Positions 1 through 12,540 of a stretch of DNA of 51,568 bases are shown here, one piece after another. The notes under the pieces are model-generated. The model searched no databases and was not told where the DNA came from. It saw nothing but the letters and a program-made list of their open reading frames with translations. Position 1 is the stretch's first letter. Each line of letters opens with the position of its first letter. Source of the DNA: Alectoria sarmentosa (taxonomy: Eukaryota; Ascomycota; Lecanoromycetes; Lecanorales; Parmeliaceae); assembly GCA_009733775.1 (NCBI GenBank), contig WOGZ01000244.1, forward strand, positions 1-51,568. Reading direction: 5' to 3'. Position numbers and translations under genes: made by a program.

Positions 1-168
1 AAAATGTGTTAAATCTTTTATGATCGATTTCTCGCGACTTTTAAAGATTTATATTATATGTTTATATAATCATTATTATGAAATAGATCTATGCGATTTC
101 AACGATATAATAATTTCGTAAATATGATAGAAAATTATAATGTTATTCAAAAAAGAAAATAATTCGTT

Positions 169-554
169 GAATGAGAGCAGAGGTTTCCCGAAAGCCGCTC
201 TGCCGTTTCGAATAATGACATATTTGAATTAAATATATATCGATATATATACATTCAAATTTTATGATTTTTATATCATTGAAAAGCTTAAAGTATGTTT
301 TATAATGTGCGAAATTTTGAAGAAATTTTATTTTTAAGAAAATATGAGGCAAAAGATGTAAGAATGAGCGCAGAGGTTTCTCGAAAGCCGCCCTGCCGTC
401 TCGAATAATGACATATTTGAATTAAATATATATCGATATATATATATTCAAATTTCATGACTTTTATATCATTGAAAAGCGCATATCGAGTTGTATAATT
501 TACGAAATTATGAGAAAATTATATCTTTAAGAGGGTAAGAGGCAAAAGATGTAA
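169..554. repeat. 193-bp tandem duplication
   Basis: Two adjacent units begin at 169 and 362. Each starts GAATGAG and carries a GC-richer core (GCAGAGGTTT, then GAAAGCCGC, then CTGCCGT), followed by a shared AT-rich block with ATATATCGATATATAT. A decayed third copy seems to precede them at about 90-168. The units end with GCAAAAGATGTAAG. They may be U3 repeats of the E LTR or a separate repeat into which E inserted. No coding signal is seen; the frame across 143-352 is accidental. Confidence 0.75.
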
Positions 555-694
555 GATTTTTGTATAAAGATTTTTGATGAGGGCGCTCGGGAGGTCTAAA
601 GACGCTATTCTGACGCTATTTCAAAAGGCGGAATCAGATAGAATTTATGATTGGCTGCACATACAAATTTAAGGTATTTTAGCTCAGCCTTACA
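550..694 (+). repeat. Candidate 5' LTR (or its 3' part) of Gypsy E
   Basis: The segment begins TGTAAG (550) and ends CTTACA (694), a perfect 6-bp terminal inverted repeat of TG...CA type, just upstream of the gag region. An alternative start is the same TGTAAG at 357. The 3' partner lies outside the window, so the limits are inferred. A residual GC-rich patch (ATTGGCTGCACATAC and TTTTAGCTCAGCC) is less mutated than the neighbouring sequence. Confidence 0.4.
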
Positions 695-759
695 TTATTC
701 TTTTATATAATAAAGATTTAAATCTTTATTTATTAAATATTATAAAGCATTAATATATT

Positions 760-1893
760 AACGAGCTTATTTACATTAATAAAGTTAATTTACGCAATAA
801 TTCAAATAACGTGAAGAAATAATATAACGTTTTCGAATTTCGTTTTCGTAATTTATTAAATAAATCTTTCGTCGTTTTGAAAACGATTCGATACATTATA
901 AAGAATATTAAAGCACGATATAACTTAATTGAATATATTTTTATCATAATGTTTAATGTTAAAAATGTTGATATTGTTATTATGAAAATAACGTAAATTT
1001 TATTTGTTTACGAACATATAAATAACGAATTACGTCGCGATTTGTTATATTCGAAAAATAATTTCACGATTGCGAATTTGTTAAAAGAATTACGACATCA
1101 AAAAGATATTTGATTTGACATTTATAAAAAAGATTATGATATAAGATTATTAATTATATTCTCAAATCGTAATGATAAAGATAAAATATAAGATTAATAA
1201 GATTAATACGATAATAATTCTTTTCGCCCGAATTTCATTTATTAATGTTCTTTCAACAATTTTTTTTATAATAATAACGAATTCGAAAACAAATCTTATT
1301 TTGAAAGTTCGAATTTTTATAATCGATCTTTTTTTTTTTATAATAATATTAATTATCAGAATAATAATAACAATCAACAACAACAATAATAATAATAAAT
1401 TATTTAAAAATAACAACGTTCGTTATCTGATAATCGTTAAATTTTATAAATTATTAATGAAAACGCAAACGAGTCTCTTAAACAAAATTAATTTTATTAA
1501 TAAAACGTAAAAATCAATAATTATAAAGGCAACAAAAATTCGTTTAAGTTTTATAATAACGAATTTCAACGAAATAATAAATTATAACGACGATTTTTTG
1601 TTAAAGTATATTAATATAATGTCGAAGGTCAAGAAAATAAATTATCGATGAATAAACAAGTCGAATATAATGTTTACGAAGACGCTTTTTATCAAAATGC
1701 GTCTTTATCAGAAAATCAAATTAACGATTATAACGATAATCACAAAAGCATCGATTTTCAAAACTTTCATAACGATATCGTGAAAAATAACTTCTTTATT
1801 GTTAATTTAATAATTAAGGTTATCAAATATCGAAAATGTCACGAAGATTTTAATTTTAATAATGTTTTATATCGTTATTTTCATTTTAATTAA
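760..1893 (+). pseudogene. gag: Gypsy E gag remnant with C2H2-like tail
   Basis: The middle of the region encodes an Asn/Gln-rich low-complexity tract around 1340-1400 (CAACAACAACAATAATAATA), typical of the end of fungal Gypsy Gag. The open frame 1648-1893 (81 codons) has an acidic stretch followed by YRKCHEDFNFNNVLYRYFH. This resembles the C-x2-C...H...H zinc finger found between Gag and protease in fungal Gypsy elements, with one Cys changed to Tyr and the last position lost. The N-terminal part is too mutated to delimit. The parent protein would have been the nucleocapsid that binds element RNA. It is not functional. Confidence 0.6.
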
Positions 1894-1999
1894 CACCTTA
1901 ACGAAATAGATCTCGAAATAAAATCGTTTACGATAATAATTTCGACTTTCCCTATTTCATTATCTCCTTTTAATATATTCTTTGCTTTTATTATTAAAT

Positions 2000-4618
2000 C
2001 GATAACTTTTAAACACGTTATTTTTTCCACATTCACGAATTCGCTTATTTAAGATTATGTTTTTCGAGACTTTTATTATGTCATTGTTGTGATATAATTA
2101 TTTTTATTAAATTTACTCTTCGATCTTTATTTCGACACGAATTGTATTATAAGTTTTATTAACAAAAAGTTTTTATAAGAGAATCTTTCTGATGTCGAAA
2201 TCAAGAAAATGTTTATTTTAATGATCGTCAAAGATATTAATAATAAAAAACATAATGTTAATGAATATATTAAGATCAAAATATATTTATCGAGCAAAAA
2301 TGATGTTATAACATTAATATTTTAAAAATTGCATATCGTCGATAATTTGATTATTAAAGCATTTATTGAAATTAATATTATAAAATTTAAAGATATTGTT
2401 TTCAATCTTGAGCATAACATTATGAGAATTAACGTTTATTAAAATCATAAAGTTTTTATTATTGTTACAATTCGAGGATCTCGAATTAATATTATAATTT
2501 ATAATAAAAAAAGAATAAATATTTTTTCGCATTCGAACGTCGTCGTGTTAATAATTAAGTTTAATAAAACACGTTTGATGTTATTAAAAAATCGCGATCT
2601 TTTTTTCGAGTCATAGACGTTAAATACGCTTTCCGCGTACGCTCATATAATCGATCACATTTTATTAATCGTGTTTGTTTATAATAACATTAATAAATCA
2701 ATTATTTTATCGAAAAAATAAAAATTCGACAAAATAAACGAATACGACGTCGCAGATTGTTTTTTTATTTCGTTAAAAAATTATGATTTAATTATTAAAG
2801 CATCAAAACGTCAATTTAATTAAATATGTATTAACTTTCGTCGTTTAATAATTGAAACAATTACATTTTCTATTATCATAACATTTATATAAATTTTAAT
2901 ATCGATGTTAAAGGTTATTCATTATATCGAAATGATAATTTATGATTTATCGAAAATAAGAGTCTCGATTATTATAATTATGAACGTTTTTTTTACATTA
3001 TAAAAAGACATTAATAACGTTATTAACGTTTCTGAAAAGAAATGAATGAATATTTCTTTAATGAATAATTGACGAGAAATTTATAAGTTTAAACAAATAC
3101 GTGTTTATTCAATAAATCAACAAAACAAAAACGTTATTAATAAAAAAATTGATAAATTACACGAATAAGATCGCATAAAATAAATTATTATTATTATCTC
3201 ATTTTCTTTTTATTATTTCGTAATATAAAAAGATATTTCGAAGGTGAGAGCGAACGTGAAAATCGCGTCGTCATCAATATTCGTATTTTGAATAAGATTA
3301 TTATGTTAAACGTTTATTTTGTTTCTTTTCAATTTGAAATTTTTATTAAAATCAAAAACGTTAAAATTATATTCATTGTCGACGTTATTAATTTTTTTTA
3401 TTAATAATAAATAAATAAAATTTATTAATATCGTTTTATAATAACATCTCATCGTGAATAAAAATCATTTAAAGTTTTCATTATAAATTATCGCAATTCT
3501 CTCGCTTATGTACAAAGAATAATTAATAAAATTCTTTATTCTTTTCGCAAATTTTATAAAGTTTACGTCGATAACATTATGATTTTTTTATTATCAATTA
3601 AAGAGTATATTGAGCATTTGAAATTGATTTTCGATATTTTGATAAATGTAAATATTTATTTATTATTTCATAAATCATTTCTCGATTATTCATTAATGCA
3701 TTTGTTTAAATAAAAAGTTGATATCTTTAATCTTATTATCGCTATAAATAAATTAATAACAATTTTTAATCTCATCTTTTTAAAAACTTTAAGTTAATTT
3801 GAAAAATATCTCGATTTAATAAAATATCTGCGTTAATACATTTTTTATTATGCGATTATAATAAAATCATTATAATTATAAAAAACGTATTTCACGCGAA
3901 TAATAAGCGTTAAAGATAACGCTCGCAAAAAGATCGTTGTTCATATTCATCTTACGATATCAATTTTGAAAAAATTAAATATCTTTTATTATTTATAAAA
4001 GCTTTTTTTTTCATCGATGATTTTATATCATTATAATAAAAAGCGTGTATTATACGTTAATTTTAATAATAATAAAAATTCGAATTCGACGCTCACATTT
4101 ATTATTTTATAAATAAATCATCGATTTCGATATTAAAATAAAAGTTTTAACAATTTATTTATTTTTTAAATCGTTTTTCTTCGAATATCGAAATTCGATA
4201 TTGATTTACGAAATTTGAGATAATAAATATCATTTGAGTCGTTAAAAAAATTTAATATATGATCGAAACATTTGCTTATTATATAATTATTTATATTGAT
4301 CATTTTATTGTTATTTTTATAATTCGTTAAATAAATTTAAACATTACGTTTATCGAGAAACTGAATTTACGTTTAATTCATATTTTTGAATATTTATAAC
4401 GTTTTTATTTTGATATAAGATATAAATTTGACAAGTCGAATATCGTATTTAATACATTTTTCAAATTAACAAATAAGAAATTTCGTTTTAAAATCAATAA
4501 ATCTTTTAACGTTTTATTTATAATGCGCTGCTTTTTAATTAATTTCGTCGAAATGAATTTAAATTTTCGATAACGTTTTTTGTTAAAGTATTAGAAAGAA
4601 TCGAAATAAAAACGTATT
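2000..4618 (+). pseudogene. pol: Gypsy E protease/reverse transcriptase/RNase H remnant
   Basis: The best-preserved part is reverse transcriptase. At 3564-3575 the catalytic YVDD box reads YVDN (GAC to AAC). In the same frame follow EYIEHLKLIFDILINVNIYL and FHKSFLDYS, matching the thumb and connection of fungal Gypsy RT (HLxHLxxVF...LxxKKSFLGYPSV), then FEKYLDLIKYLR with TAA stops at former Gln codons (about 3700-3840). No frameshift is needed across about 90 codons. The stretch 2000-3200 should hold protease and the RT fingers but is too degraded to mark. The stretch 3850-4600 is the expected RNase H region. Non-functional. Confidence 0.7.
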
Positions 4619-5719
4619 ATGCGCATAATGATGAATAACGAGGTTTTTAAAGAAAATGTTATTAAATTATCTTATCGCGTTATGAATAATTTATTATATT
4701 TCGATAATAATGAAAAAGACTTACGTTTTTATATTTTTTCGATTATGAAAATAAAAGTTTTTAAATTAATATATGATGAGATGAATCATTTTGATTATAT
4801 TCACATTTATAAACGACTTATAAAAGAATTATATATTTTAAAATGATTATTAAACTTTATAAATTTATTCGTTATTATTCACATTGTTAATTCAATTAAA
4901 CGTTTCGATATAAATCTTATAATTTTTATTTATTTATTTACTCGTCGATAAAATCGTTTTATATTTTTATAATTGATTTCATCTTAATGTTATCGAAGTC
5001 ATCGTCAAATGATTTCGATTATTTAATGTTCGTTATTAACAAATTTTGTAAAATTATCATTTATATATTTGATAAAAACATTTAATTTAATAAAAATTGA
5101 GTTATTCGATTATTAAATCGCTTAATAAAATTCAATTGAAAATTATTTCGTATTATTATCTTTGATTGAAATCGCAAATTCGTGAGCGAGTTTTGAAAAA
5201 AGATTTTTAAGATTTTTAAGATCGATTTTTTTATTTTATTGTTTGATATTCGTAAATAAATGAAATGTTTAAACGTTTTAATTAAATCGCGAAAATAGCA
5301 TTATGATATTATATTATCACATTAAAGAATTCTCGTTATTAATTCAAGATTTTTATTAAGATGTTAACGATATTAAATAATTTTATTAAATATAATTTCA
5401 TCATATAAGCATTTATTTAAATTTTTATTATTTTAAAATATATAAAATATTCGATTTATTGAGAATCGAGGATTTTGATTTTATTATTCAAATATTAGCT
5501 TCGTTATTTGATATAATATCGATTTTTGCGATAATAACATATTTAATTATTAAAAATGTTATTAAAACAATATAAAAAGCTTTTGTTTAAAAAACTCTTA
5601 TTCGTCGTGAGAAAGTTTCTCGTAAAATGTCGTCACTTAAAATCGTTATTTCTATCATAATTTCTACATTTCGACAAAAAAATCTTTTTCGTTATACGAT
5701 TTTTTAAATTCAAAAAACT
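4619..5719 (+). pseudogene. Gypsy E integrase remnant (H2C2 plus catalytic core), truncated
   Basis: The open frame 4619-4846 reads as the zinc-binding HHCC segment: SYRVMNNLLYF, then KVFKLIYDEMNHFDYIHIYK, matching the ...VFELAHD..HH.G..R.YERL pattern. From about 4,930 the core follows in frame: IDFILMLSKSS (first Asp), FDYLMFVINKF and IFD*NRKFVSEF (second Asp, former Arg codon now a stop). The YHPQTDG-type region near 5,230 is only weakly recognisable. The sequence is cut at 5719 by the A5 LTR. The family role was insertion of element cDNA into the chromosome. The copy is dead through numerous stops. Confidence 0.75.
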
Positions 5720-6084
5720 TGTCAAAATATGAAGTAAAACACTTAGTTGTATTGCTTTAAAAGTGTTATAAAAAAAAGCGATTTATATATAGACGCATTA
5801 ATAATGCACGTGACGTTAAGTCTTGACGTTACGTGATTCAAAATTTCAACACTTTTCTTCGCTCGCATCTTCTTAAATCTAAACTTCGAATTATAAAAAT
5901 GAAAATTAACGTTGAATAATAAAAGTGAACTATAACGTCGGATTGTAAACGTGAAAACATCTTATAACCTCCCAGAATTCAAACACGAGATTCGAAACTC
6001 GCGATGTTTAAAACCGAGTAGAAACAGTGAAAATTCGAAAAAAAATCGAATTCTAAAAACGACTATATTCTTTTGAACATATTC
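5720..6084 (-). mobile_element. Copia family A 3' end, fragment A5 (minus strand)
   Basis: Read on the minus strand, this is the last part of a family A element: 3' non-coding region, one unit of the 52-bp repeat, purine tract and 3' LTR. The 3' LTR is 5720-5851 (TGTCAAAATATG...TTTCAACA on the plus strand, 132 bp). The non-coding part 5852-6084 contains the conserved palindrome at about 5978-6010. It ends at GAACATATTC (6084), exactly where a second LTR starts; the same sequence continues uninterrupted in B-minus near 36,455. The rest of A5 is therefore displaced by the insertion of A6. No gene lies here. Confidence 0.85.
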
Positions 6085-6398
6085 TGTCAAAATATGAAGT
6101 AAAACACTTAATTGTATTTTTTTAAAAGTATTATAAAAGAAAGAGCGATTTATGTACGGGCGCATTAATGTGCGCATGTGATCATCGAGACTTAACGTTA
6201 CGTGATTCGAATTTCAACATTTCCCTTCGCTCGCATCTTTTTAAATTTGAATTTCAAATTATAAAAATGAAAATCAACGTCGAATAATAAAAGTGAATCG
6301 CAACGTCAGATTATAATCGTGAAAATCAACGTCGAATAACAAAAGTGAATCGTAACGTCGGGTTATAATCGTGAAAATCAACGTCGAATAGCAAAAGT
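6085..6398 (-). mobile_element. Copia family A 3' end, fragment A6 (minus strand)
   Basis: A second minus-strand family A end. Its 3' LTR is 6085-6219 (135 bp). Next comes the purine tract (TTTCCCTTCGC on the plus strand) and more than two units of the 52-bp tandem repeat (6267-6398), cut at 6398 by the 5' LTR of A1. The flank TATTC (6080-6084) is the predicted target-site duplication of A6, and its partner should lie beyond the window. No coding sequence is present. Confidence 0.85.
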
Positions 6399-6533
6399 TG
6401 TTGAAATTCGGGTCACGTAACGTCAAGCCTTGATGGTTACATACGCACATTAATGCGCTTATACATAAATCGCTTTTTTTTTTATAATATTTTTAAAACA
6501 ATACAATTAAATGTTTTATTTTATATTTTAATA
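6399..6533 (+). repeat. 5' LTR of Copia A1
   Basis: It begins TGTTGAAATTCGGGTCACG and ends TATTTTAATA (originally ...TTTTGACA), and aligns over its full length with the family A LTRs at 14924, 16101, 23574 and 30066. It is followed directly by GATTATAAATTCG, the mutated primer-binding site. The family's E-box and CRE cores are partly mutated here (CACGTAACGTCA). Confidence 0.9.
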
Positions 6534-7690
6534 GATTATAAATTCGAGCTTTATATCGATATTGTTATAATATAATTTATTTATTATTCATTATAATTAA
6601 AGTTATTTTCAAATATTTTTATGTTTATCGTAATGAAAATGTTAATTATAAAAATCGTTACGTTTATATAACGTAATTTTTTTGATATAAATAATGTTCA
6701 TTATAAAATAATTATTTAAATCGAAATGATTATGATTCGCTTATAATAAAATTGTGCAAAAATCGTAAAAAAACGAACGTAAAAAAAATAACGTTGAGAA
6801 TTGACGACATTTAAAACGCTTTTTTTAATAATTAATAACGCTTTTTCGAAAATTATGAGCGTTTTTAAAAATCAATATCGCTTTTTCAAACGTTAAAACG
6901 TTATTAATATTTAATTATTTTCATTAATATTCGCATTATTTTTATTTTCGTTTAAAATAAAATAAAACGATTCGAAATATATCGCAAATAATTGTGATAT
7001 ATCGAAATTGTTAAAAGTTGTTATGCGATCGTGATTATGTAATCGTTAAATTTTTAAAATACGTTAATTTCTTTACGTGAGACACATTAAAATAATAAAT
7101 AACATATTTTCATTTTATAAATCGCTTTATTCAAAATTCGATAATAATAATTATATTTGATAATTTAATTATAAAATATTCGTAATGAAAATTAAAAAAT
7201 CAAAAACAAAAATAAAGGTTAATAATTAATTAAAAAAAAATTATCTTTTATTTCGCGTGTTTAACATATCAAAATCAAAATATAAAAAAAAAAACTTTTT
7301 GTTTTAAAAATTAAAGAAAAAAAAATCTTTATTGTAAAACGATTTAATAATAATAATGTTATATTCGAACGTTTTAAACGAGCGAAACGAGATTATTAAC
7401 CTCGTTTTCGATTTCGAAACCTTATTTTTTTTTCAAAGCCTTTTAATTATCAAAATAATTAATATAATTTAAATGACGTATTTTTTACGAATTCGCTGCG
7501 ATTTATAAAATCAAATAATTTTTTTTCAAAATAATATTTTTATGTCTTTATATTTCTTTTAAGATTTATTAAATTTATCGTTTTTTTAAATATCGTCGAA
7601 AAAAATTTTAATTGCGAAATAAAGATTTTTCGTAAATGAAAATTCAAATTATATCGAATCAATTTTAAAATTCAACGAGACTTTTTTTAT
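6534..7690 (+). other. Leader region of Copia A1, non-coding
   Basis: The stretch between the 5' LTR and the gag region opens with the mutated tRNA-Met half-site. It aligns base for base with the leaders at 15060 and 16237, including the Tx-rich CGCTTTTTTTAATAATTAAT repeats around 6,810-6,900. No reading frame is conserved among the copies. I see nothing in it beyond retroelement leader. Confidence 0.7.
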
Positions 7691-9120
7691 ATTTTCGAAA
7701 TTTTATAAATTTTTAAACATTTTTTAAATAATGATAATGATAATGATAACGATAACGATTTTGTTTCAAGTTTTTACGTTAATTTCATTTTTATTTCGAA
7801 ATAATTAATTTTCGAATCATTATCAAAATTTATTATTAATAAAAAAAAATTTGATTTTAAAGCGCGCTTTATTTCTTCGACGTCGTTTATTTTAATCATT
7901 TTTAAAAATTTTATTATATAAATTTTATTATTCTCGAATTTTGTTTTATTATAAATCATTTTTTTAAATATAAATTCAAACGAAAATTTAAATTTAAATT
8001 TCAAAAGTTTTTAAATTTCGAAATTCAAATTAATTTCTTTTAATATTATATTTGAATATTTTAAAATCAAACTTTCGATTTTTTTAAATCAATTTAAAAA
8101 GATTGAAATATTTATAAAAATTGTTAATCACATTAAATAAAAACGTTAAATATAAGATTTTTTAAATTTAATTAAATTATGATATTAGATTAAAATCGAT
8201 ACGATTATGTTTATCGAAAGCTTTATTATTAAAATAAAAAACATTTTAAACAATCGTTTAATCGTCGAAATAAAACTTATTATTATTAAAACAAATGTTT
8301 TAATTTAAATCAAAACGCATAATAAAATTTATATAATAATAAAAACTTATTACGAAAACAATTTTTAAAATAAAATCGAATATTATATTAATGTTTTTAA
8401 TATTTGAAAAAAGTTCGAAAAATATAAATTTTAAAATTTTGATATTTTTAATTTTGATATTTTTAAATTAAAATCTCTTATTTTAATCGTTTATGAAAAT
8501 AAATTATAAAAATATATTAATATTTTTATAAACGTTATTCGAAAATTTAAAAATTAATTCGATCGAGCGATTTTTCTTTTCGATAAAAATTAAAAGATTT
8601 ATTATTTTTATAAAAGATTAAATTCTTAATATAATGCGTATCGTGAAAATTATAATTAAATTTATAACGTTTATAATGAAGATTATAAGATTAAATAAAC
8701 GTTAAATTATATAATAATTCGATTTCTTAACATTATTATTAATTTATTTAATTTTATTTCAAAAACGCATACGCTCATCATTATTATTAACGATTTTTTT
8801 AAATATATTTAATAATTTATATTTATTTTTATTATTATCGAAAATGTTATTAAACATCATATTTAAATAAACGCAAACTTTAACAACTTTCGCATTTATA
8901 TTTAAATTTATAAATATTATATTTATTATAAAAAAGATTAACATAATATCAATGAATGCGATATACGTAATAAACGATTTAATAAATCGAATGATATAAA
9001 CAAAAAAAATCGCGGAAATCGCGATGATCACGATGATCGCGATGATTATGATAATCGTGAAAATTATAAAAATTGTAATCGAAAAAAAGAAAATTTCGAA
9101 TTTAAATTGATTAAAAAAAA
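7690..9120 (+). pseudogene. gag: Copia A1 gag remnant with CCHC knuckle
   Basis: The sense strand is plus. The nucleocapsid knuckle is at 8918-8959: YYIYYKKD*HNINEC, which fits C-x2-C-x4-H-x4-C with both early Cys changed to Tyr and the His and last Cys retained. It is followed at about 9,000-9,100 by an Arg/Asp-rich tail (NRGNRDDHDDRDDYDNRENY). A 189-codon open frame on the opposite strand (8759-9328) is an antisense shadow of this gag and not a gene. The role of the parent protein was virus-like particle formation and RNA binding. The upstream capsid part is too degraded to outline. Confidence 0.7.
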
Positions 9121-9699
9121 AGATTAATTTAATAATGTTGACGTAATTATGATAATTATTTAATTCAAAATCGTTTATTATTTTATCATTCACATTGATT
9201 TTATTATTTTTATTATTTTTATCATTTTCGTCATTTTTAAATCGATTTTCGAATTCATTATAAATTTTAACATTTTGAATAAAAAGATTTATAAAATTAT
9301 TAAATTTAAAATTATTAATAGAACGCAAATTATTATTTTATTTATTATAATAACAATTTTTTTTTTTTAATTTCGTGATTATGTTTGCATTCAATACATA
9401 ATTCACATTTTTTTAATTTTTAAAACCTTTGAATTTTTTTAATTTTCACGTTTTGTGAATGATTTTATTGATAATTATATGATTATTGATTTTGAAAATA
9501 TCGAATTTAAATGCAAAATGAATGATATTAAGCGCATTTTAACTTTTTAAAACGTTTAATTTATATTTGATTATGATTTTAATCTCATTTTTGAAAAACA
9601 ATTGAAAAAAAAAAAAAATTTGATTTTTATTTTCAACGATATTATCGTTGAAAAACAACGTTTTTTTTTAAACGTATTCAAAATCATCTTTATGCGCTC

Positions 9700-12540
9700 G
9701 ATATTTAAAAAGAATTTTTTTTAATTTTAATAATCATTAATGAAAAAATCTTCGCTTATAATGAATTTTTAATTGAATTTATTTTTGATGATCAAAAGTT
9801 TTTAAAATCTTTATTAAAATTTCAAATTAATAAAATAATTTTTCGCATATGACACGCATATTATAATCATTTAAACGTTTAAAATTTCAAAAAATTAATC
9901 AAAATGTGCGTTAAAATGAATTTCTTTATTTCATCTTTCGATAATGTTTACGAATCATGTTTTATAATTAATATAAAAATAAAATTATATAAACGACATA
10001 TTATTTTTAAAAAATAATAAAACGATTTGATTTATAACGATTTTTAAAATTCATTCGATGTCTTTTAAAATAATTTTAAATGAATAATCATTTTTTTTAA
10101 TAATAAAATCTTTCAATTTGACGTTTATTTGTTGCTCAATAAGTTTAATTTAACAATTTTTATCATATTCAAAATGTTTTTAAATGATTCGAAATATGAT
10201 AATAATAAATGTATTCGTTTTCGCATTGATTGCGATATTAAATTCGATAATTATCAAATAAAAATCTTTTGATTATTTAAAAATATTATTTAAAAAGATA
10301 TCGTATTTAATAATTCTCAAATGAATAACAAATTCGAATGTTTAAACGTTATTATTTAACGTAAAACAAACGTTATGTTTAAAAAAAACAAATTGTTTTA
10401 AAAATATTGAATAAAATTCGTTTAAACGATCAATATTCTTCGCAATATTCAATTCGTTATCGATTATAACGTTATTTCATTCGAAATTAATATCAAATCT
10501 TTTTTTAATATATTTCATTTACGCATTATCGATCAAATCGGTTATTATTAAATTGTTTTTCATAATATTAATTAAAAGAAATATCAAAATCGCGTCGTCA
10601 AAGGGCGTTTTTTAAAATATCAAAATAAAAATTATTATATGCTTTTAAATAACGATAAAATAATTATTATTTTTAATATTAATTAAATCGATAACGTTTT
10701 TTTTAAATTCATTTTTTTCAAATTAAACATCGTTATTATTAAAAAACAAATTAACATTTATCGCAATAAACGTAAACTCGTTGAAAACATCGAACATTAA
10801 AATCATTTATTTCTTTTTTCATTTATAATTTCAAAAGAAAAACGTCAAAAGAGACATATAATTGTTGAAAAAAAGATTAATGATTTATTTAATTTCATTT
10901 TAATTTTAAAAAGAATTTTGTCAAAAGTCGTAATCGTTTTAAAAACATTTGATTTAAAATTTATAATTAAATAATTATTTGATACGCTGAGCGATAATAT
11001 TGCAATTTTTTTATTTTTATTTATATCAACAATTAAATTTATTATTCGCTTTATAATTAATAAAATTTTCGAATTTATTTTTATTACGAAATCGTTCGAA
11101 ATCATAAAATTATATCAAAATCTCATTTCGAATTCTTTCATTTTATTAATAAAAATCGTTTTTATTGAATTTTATAAATCTCGAAATTTCAAAAAAATCA
11201 TAACGAATTTTTATCGCAAAATGCATTAATAAATAATTATATAAAATAAAATCGATTTTTTTATCATTAATAATATTTGAATTTTAATGAATTTATTTTC
11301 AAATGCGCGCGTTTTAAAAAGCAAATGAATTTATAAAATCAAAAAAAATTTTATTAACGAAATCGTTTAATATAAAGTTTATTAGATAATTCGTGATTTC
11401 GAACAATAAAAAAAATTCGATTTCAATGAAATTTTCATTTTAATAATTTATATAATATAATTTATAAAATTTAAAATTAAAAATAAAAAAAATAAGATTT
11501 ATAAATTTATAAAAACGTTATATAATTTAAAACTATCTTTTAAAATTTGATATAATATTTTCATTATATATTTTAAAAAATTGAATTTCGAATTTATCGT
11601 TATTGATTTTTTGATATTCATTAATAACATTATTATCATTATCATTTATATAAACGATTTTTTATTTATGAATTTTAATAAAATCGACATTTAAGCGATT
11701 AAAGATAAACTTTATAAAAAATTTGAAATGATCGATTTAAATTTATACATTTATTATTTTAATATAACGATTATAAAAAATTATGTCAATCCCATTTTAC
11801 ATTTTGAATAAACAATTTATATCAAAAAGTTCTTTATCGATCATAATATAATTGAATTCGCGATCATTTCAATTTTCATCATTAATAATAAATTTTATAT
11901 CGTCGAAGATGATTTTATGATCATTAAAAAATCTCGTCGCGTTTATTAATTTATTATCGATTTTTTTATGTATACGATGTTGAGCACGCGCTCGAATATC
12001 GTCTTTATAATTTTAATAATTTTTTAATATAATTTAAATCTTGATATTTCTTATTAAAACGCAATCAAGCGCATTTTTCGATATTTCAATTATATAAAAA
12101 ATTGATAATTTATGTTTCGAAACGATTTTAAATTTTTTATAAATTATATCGACGTTAATTGAATAAATGATCAAAACATTTAACGTTTTATTTTTGAATA
12201 CGTTTTTAATGTAAATAATGCGACAATTAATTGATTTCTTAAACGATAATTTATAATAACGTTTTTAATTTATGAAATCGAATATATTGATCAAATTTAA
12301 ATTATTAAAGAGACGATTTGATTGCGCGAATTTTTCAATTAATTTAATTTAAACGTTAAATGTTTTCAAATAATGATAATTTATTGTGATAATCAAAACG
12401 TTATAACGTTGATCAAAAACCCTTAATTTTATATTCGTATCAAATATATTAATATTCAACATTATTATATACGAAAATAAATCATTATCGAGAATATCGT
12501 TTTAAAATATGTTTTTATTGATCAACAAATAATTAATAAC
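9700..12540 (+). pseudogene. pol: Copia A1 pol remnant (protease, integrase, RT, RNase H)
   Basis: The domain order is Copia type, with integrase before reverse transcriptase. Integrase runs about 9,980-10,700: the first catalytic region reads IYNDF, the second RFRIDCDIKFDN and the third NNKFECLNVII, then FHLRIIDQIGY (the HLR..G motif). The RT entry VLKSK*IYKIKKNF lies near 11,315, LYNLK about 11,520, and the YVDD box reads YIND at 11647-11658. RNase H and the C-terminal LPKDKFE-like end reach about 12,540. Very many stops and Gly/Asp changes make it inactive. All three integrase acidic positions are still readable. Confidence 0.8.

Larger units (their letters stand above)
1..5719 (+). mobile_element. 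Gypsy (Ty3-like) element E, left part, RIP-degraded
   Basis: This is a plus-strand Ty3/Gypsy retrotransposon whose order can be followed as gag, a C2H2-like gag tail, reverse transcriptase, RNase H, zinc-binding H2C2 and integrase core. The element stops abruptly at 5719, where a minus-strand Copia A LTR begins, so the end of integrase and the 3' LTR are missing from this side. The frame is interrupted mainly by stops made from CAA, CAG or TGG codons, as expected for RIP. The 5' limit is uncertain because no second LTR is available for comparison. It is the outermost host visible on the left of the nest. Confidence 0.8.

Noticed and set aside
1162..1510. Hydrophobic open frames on both strands that look like small membrane proteins
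   Set aside because: They are AT-biased Ile/Leu/Asn runs overlapping the gag low-complexity region of Gypsy E, with no conservation or start context.
7725..7760. GATAAT/GATAAC microsatellite as a regulatory GATA-factor cluster
   Set aside because: It lies inside the gag region of family A, varies in length between copies (also 17,430 and 23,870) and is explained by slippage.
8759..9328. A 189-codon open frame on the minus strand, the longest in the window
   Set aside because: It is antisense to the family A gag: the plus strand carries the CCHC knuckle and Arg/Asp-rich tail here. Mutation toward AT removes stops on the opposite strand by chance, and the protein is low-complexity Ile/Asn/Phe.
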